A DNA stretch of 16,713 nt from Bacteroidales bacterium UBA5206. Lineage in GTDB: Bacteria > Bacteroidota > Bacteroidia > Bacteroidales > Tenuifilaceae. The DNA lies in NCBI GenBank assembly GCA_002412705.1, contig DHVO01000136.1, positions 1 to 16,713 of the forward strand, given 5' to 3'. Below, one piece after another: positions 14,929 through 16,713 of this stretch; position 1 is the first letter of the stretch; every line of letters starts with the position of its first letter. The notes under the pieces were generated by a model, which was not told where the DNA came from, did not search any database, and was given only the letters and a program-made list of their open reading frames with translations. A program made the translations under genes and the position numbers.

Positions 14929-15897
14929 CTATTTTTCGCCAATAATAAGCCAAGCCTCACCTAGTCCACGTAAGTAAACCTTTGATGTAATCTCCAGATT
15001 ATCTCGTAAATACTTATTTAAGTCATTAACGAATGAACGAGTATCAACAGCGCGCTCACGTCCCTTAGAGTCGGTTCTCATCATAGGAATGCGAACCTGC
15101 TCTAGTTTCATAAAGTTCTCGGTACCATCGGACAGGCTATAGCGACCCTGAACGGTGTTGTCGTAAAGCCAATCCTCAATGTGCTCGGTAAGCTCTTTCT
15201 CATCGCCGTTAATGGTGAAGTAACTTTCAAGGTTCTCTCCCCAATTGGCCCATACGCGAATCATAATTTTAACCTCGCGACCATTGGCAAACATATCTTC
15301 GAAATGGCGCATTAGGCCCCCATTAAAGTTATCCATGTGAGAAAGTACTGCCTCCTCCAAAAGAAGCTCAGCGCTTGCTGCCGAAGAGGGACTACCAGCC
15401 CCAGCAACACCCGATACCTGCTTAGAGGTATAAGCATCGAGCCCCTTTAGGTTGAATACAATGTACTTTTGAGGACCCTTTTTCTTAACCTCAAAATCAA
15501 GATCCATTATGATATCGGCTTTAGCTGTCCGCTTAAGCATATCGATTGGGCTCTCTGCCATTTCCGAACCAGAGCTAGAACTGGTTAGCAGAGCCATTTC
15601 GGCACTCTCCTGAGCTATATTTTTTAGTTCCTGTTCAAGATCCTTAAGAGGGAACCCCCTTTCGGCCATAATTTGGCCCATCTTGGTTATAACCAAACGC
15701 AAATCGGGATCGCTTTGAAGTGCCGCCTTATAATCGGGCAGGGTTTGTTTCACTCCTTGGTTATCGAAGGTCATGCTATATCCTCGGCTAATGCAGAACT
15801 GATCGCTGGGAACCACCATAATGGTTGGCTTTTTAGCCTGTCCCATGGCAAGCGCTGCAAAAAGAATTCCTATAGCTGCCAATAAATACTTCTTCAT
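14929..15897 (-). CDS. DUF6175 family secreted protein
   Basis: A signal peptide covers about residues 1-20. The mature start KKPTIMVVPSDQFC, the later TKMGQIMAERGFPLKDLE and AESPIDMLKRTAKADIIMD are, from memory, hallmarks of the DUF6175 family of Bacteroidota; no function is established. By eye, residues 22-190 have the layout of a CsgG/LpoB-type module: an opening strand, a helix with GFPL, then ADIIMDLDF, a long hairpin, FNLKGLDAYTSKQV and a helix. A second part (210-322) starts with a strand VKIMIRVWANW and ends with VYLRGLGEAWLIIG, which looks like another alpha/beta unit. It has no lipobox, so it is probably periplasmic. It starts 25 bases after the stop of the 173-residue gene and ends 27 bases before the next gene, consistent with one transcript. 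Confidence 0.82.
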   Translation of the reverse strand: MKKYLLAAIGILFAALAMGQAKKPTIMVVPSDQFCISRGYSMTFDNQGVKQTLPDYKAALQSDPDLRLVITKMGQIMAERGFPLKDLEQELKNIAQESAEMALLTSSSSGSEMAESPIDMLKRTAKADIIMDLDFEVKKKGPQKYIVFNLKGLDAYTSKQVSGVAGAGSPSSAASAELLLEEAVLSHMDNFNGGLMRHFEDMFANGREVKIMIRVWANWGENLESYFTINGDEKELTEHIEDWLYDNTVQGRYSLSDGTENFMKLEQVRIPMMRTDSKGRERAVDTRSFVNDLNKYLRDNLEITSKVYLRGLGEAWLIIGEK

Positions 15898-15922
15898 GAT
15901 AATGCTTTTTATTGTTACACTT

Positions 15923-16444
15923 TTAAAATCCTGAGTCTAATCTACGGGCAATACCATCGGCTTCAAGCTGCTTACGAAGGGAATCGTACATTACCTGAAC
16001 GTAAATGGCAACCTTATACCCTTTTTTTATCTTAAGTCTATCCTGACCTGCTGGTTCTCCATCGGTGGTAACTGCAATAAACTGTAAATACTTACCGCCT
16101 ACTTCGAAAAACTTCTCAAAGTAATCGGCATGCTTTACCTCGGCGTTGGCTTCGGTAATTATTGGAGGGGTTGGTGCGGAACCATTTCCACCAGGAATGC
16201 CCTTGAAGATACACGCCGCTACGGCATGCTCCTTAGCGTTCATTACAGCATCCTCAACCTTTTTCCCGTATCCCCAAACCTTAAATACTTTTGTGCCATC
16301 CTGTCCAACTCCTATTGGCTCTATTTCGTAATTATACTGGCTATTGTAGAGGATTTTACGCTCTTTACGACTTTGCGCGTTTACACTGGGTAGCATAACA
16401 AAAAATGCTAACACGGCCATTAATGCGAATCTGTAAAGCTTCAT
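15923..16444 (-). CDS. Secreted protein with LPP20-like signature, 173 residues
   Basis: A signal peptide ends at VNA, about residue 23. The mature protein has the sequence FKVWGYGKKVEDAVMNAKEHAVAACIF at 54-80 in two parts: a strand ending in a glycine loop (GYG), then an alanine-spaced helix. Later YFEKFFEVGGKYLQFIAV at 109-126 and GYKVAIYVQVMYDSL at 142-156 supply further strands. This is the same pattern as the two LPP20-like proteins at the other end of the operon, although the match is weaker and a named family is not recognised. Between the helix and the next strand is a Gly/Pro-rich loop (GIPGGNGSAPTPP). It starts 29 bases after the stop of the beta-barrel gene, so it is probably the second or later gene of the operon. 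Confidence 0.75.
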   Translation of the reverse strand: MKLYRFALMAVLAFFVMLPSVNAQSRKERKILYNSQYNYEIEPIGVGQDGTKVFKVWGYGKKVEDAVMNAKEHAVAACIFKGIPGGNGSAPTPPIITEANAEVKHADYFEKFFEVGGKYLQFIAVTTDGEPAGQDRLKIKKGYKVAIYVQVMYDSLRKQLEADGIARRLDSGF

Positions 16445-16473
16445 AGTTAAATTATTTATGTGTTAATATACCA

Positions 16474-16713
16474 TTAAAACTGAATGCGAATGCCTACCAT
16501 TGCAGATACCCCTTCGCGGTTTTCAAACAAATCGGTCCAAGACTCTTCAAGTTCAAAATCACCATACGAGGCCTTGCTTATGAAAGAGTAAACACCTGCT
16601 CCACCAACTAACTGGATGTTGTGTTTCAAGTTTAGTGCCAAATTTGCGCCAACCCTAAAATAAAGCGAGCTAAGGTCTTCGTCTTCATCTTTATACTTGG
16701 CTGTTTCTAAGCC
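16474..16713 (-). CDS. Outer-membrane beta-barrel protein, C-terminal part (5' end outside window)
   Basis: The reading frame is open from the window edge to a TAA at 16474-16476, giving at least 79 residues. The visible end alternates hydrophobic and polar residues as in membrane beta-strands: SLYFRVGANLALNL, HNIQLVGGAGVYSFI, a loop rich in acidic residues and Trp, and VSAMVGIRIQF. The final residue is Phe, as required by the outer-membrane beta-barrel insertion signal. Only the last three strands are seen, so the family cannot be named. It lies 29 bases before the 173-residue gene on the same strand, which places a barrel at the front of this part of the operon. Confidence 0.75.
   Translation of the reverse strand, partial: GLETAKYKDEDEDLSSLYFRVGANLALNLKHNIQLVGGAGVYSFISKASYGDFELEESWTDLFENREGVSAMVGIRIQF

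Noticed and set aside
1..16713. Mobile element, CRISPR array, tRNA or rRNA gene
   Set aside because: No transposase, integrase, terminal inverted repeats, regularly spaced repeats or tRNA-like cloverleaf was found on reading the window; composition is even throughout.

Overview
The window looks like a chromosomal piece of a Bacteroidota genome, most likely order Bacteroidales; I cannot name a genus. The pointers are: promoters with the Bacteroidota -7 element (TAnnTTTG) instead of an E. coli -10 box, weak or absent Shine-Dalgarno sequences with A-rich leaders, moderate GC content, a secreted tricorn-type protease, a free-standing DUF1987/SiaC protein, and several secreted proteins of families seen mainly in Bacteroides-like organisms (LPP20-like, DUF6175). 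No tRNA, rRNA, insertion sequence, integrase, phage gene or CRISPR array was seen.

Layout, left to right. About 300 bases without a gene lead into a large periplasmic tricorn-like protease (302-3580, +) that ends at a strong terminator. A 60-residue acidic lipoprotein follows (3900-4082, +); its terminator is a perfect palindrome shared with the convergent aspS (4155-5906, -). aspS diverges from tadA (6006-6461, +), and next comes a secreted TPR protein (6582-7553, +) with its own terminator. A perfect -7 element starts a compact three-gene unit: a Cof-type HAD phosphatase (7672-8508), a U32-family enzyme of the RlhA type that begins with TTG (8519-10363), and an RlmI/RlmK-like methyltransferase (10365-11273), with gaps of 10 and 1 bases. 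A solitary SiaC-type phosphoprotein (11406-11786) closes the plus-strand half. With tadA and aspS, much of this half concerns tRNA and rRNA function.

The right third (11813-16713, all -) is the most unusual part. It reads as one envelope operon. In transcription order it holds the end of an outer-membrane beta-barrel protein, a 173-residue secreted protein, a DUF6175 protein, a 322-residue cysteine- and tryptophan-rich secreted protein, a 193-residue LPP20-like lipoprotein and a 430-residue LPP20-like secreted protein. The first four gaps are 25-65 bases. The last is 180 bases and contains a perfect 12-bp hairpin without a T-tract. Three of the proteins carry the same LPP20-type glycine-loop-plus-helix signature. 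Two others look like TolB-N/CsgG/LpoB-type alpha/beta modules. The set suggests an uncharacterised periplasmic or outer-membrane assembly, comparable in parts, though not homologous gene for gene, to the FlgO/FlgP/FlgT, CsgG and LpoB systems. That reading rests on sequence pattern and context only.
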